A DNA stretch of 11,050 nt from an uncultured Leucobacter sp. (lineage in GTDB: Bacteria; Actinomycetota; Actinomycetes; Actinomycetales; Microbacteriaceae), in assembly GCA_945952575.1 (NCBI GenBank), contig CAMFIY010000063.1, forward strand, positions 1 through 11,050. Reading direction: 5' to 3'. The translations under genes were made by a program, and so were the position numbers. Of the stretch, positions 11,001 through 11,050 are shown one piece after another. A model generated the notes under the pieces. It saw nothing but the letters and a program-made list of their open reading frames with translations, did not search any database and was not told the origin of the DNA. Positions within the stretch are counted from its first letter, which is position 1. Every line of letters begins with the position of its first letter.

Positions 11001-11050
11001 CTGTCTCTTATACACATCTCCGAGCCCACGAGACGCTCATGAATCTCGTA
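11001..11050 (+). other. Illumina Nextera adapter contamination
   Basis: The 19-base transposase mosaic end CTGTCTCTTATACACATCT fills 11001-11019. CCGAGCCCACGAGAC (11020-11034) completes the Nextera read-2 adapter, GCTCATGA (11035-11042) is an i7 index, and ATCTCGTA (11043-11050) begins the P7 flow-cell sequence. None of this belongs to the organism. Confidence 0.99.

Noticed and set aside
10536..11015. - strand frame beginning MYKRQ
   Set aside because: Its start codon lies in adapter sequence and the rest is antisense to the signal peptidase; it is an artefact.

Overview
This is an 11,050-base, high-GC stretch of a Gram-positive actinobacterial chromosome, most likely Microbacteriaceae or a close relative in the Micrococcales. 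The assignment rests on GC-biased codon use, a 32-residue bS22 ribosomal protein, a LytR-CpsA-Psr protein, a PGPGW-type membrane protein and many leaderless genes with TAnnnT -10 boxes about 7 bases before the start codon. The last 50 bases (11001-11050) are not biological: they are Illumina Nextera adapter, an i7 index and the start of the P7 tail. The true sequence ends at 11000, inside a gene.

Layout, left to right. An LCP cell-wall ligase (125-1369, +) is followed by tRNA-Ser(GCT) with its own promoter and terminator (1413-1568). A leaderless PGPGW membrane protein (1623-2045, +) converges on a DUF4870 membrane protein (2133-2663, -), with a strong bidirectional hairpin between them. Upstream of the latter lies a winged-helix regulator without a receiver domain (2770-3447, -), behind a 403-base intergenic region with repeated GTGTGAC-type boxes. 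A divergent pair follows: upp (3851-4486, -) and tadA (4546-5019, +). tadA converges on a 100-residue orphan protein resembling the cytoplasmic C-terminal domain of cation diffusion facilitators (5039-5341, -), which is itself divergent from proC (5385-6272, +). A potassium-uptake operon, trkH then trkA, reads leftward (8443-6309, -). It is divergent from an ArsR-type regulator (8571-9029, +), followed by bS22 with a textbook terminator (9171-9316) and a leaderless glutaredoxin-like gene (9340-9627, +).

The right end (9628-11000) is the most accessory-looking part. It has a long leader with hairpins and repeated AACGTT boxes, a secreted protein with a SipW-type alternative signal peptide, and, 46 bases after it, the truncated gene of a Ser/His-dyad (SipW/ER-type) signal peptidase. 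These two probably form a dedicated export module that continues beyond the contig.

Most genes are single-copy housekeeping functions: pyrimidine salvage, tRNA wobble editing, proline synthesis, K+ homeostasis, cell-wall polymer attachment and ribosome structure. The window is therefore mainly core chromosome. The points of interest are the palindromic CCTAGG cores at divergent promoters, the dense leaderless transcription, the orphan CDF-like domain and the SipW-type module. I saw no transposon, phage, CRISPR array or classical defence system.
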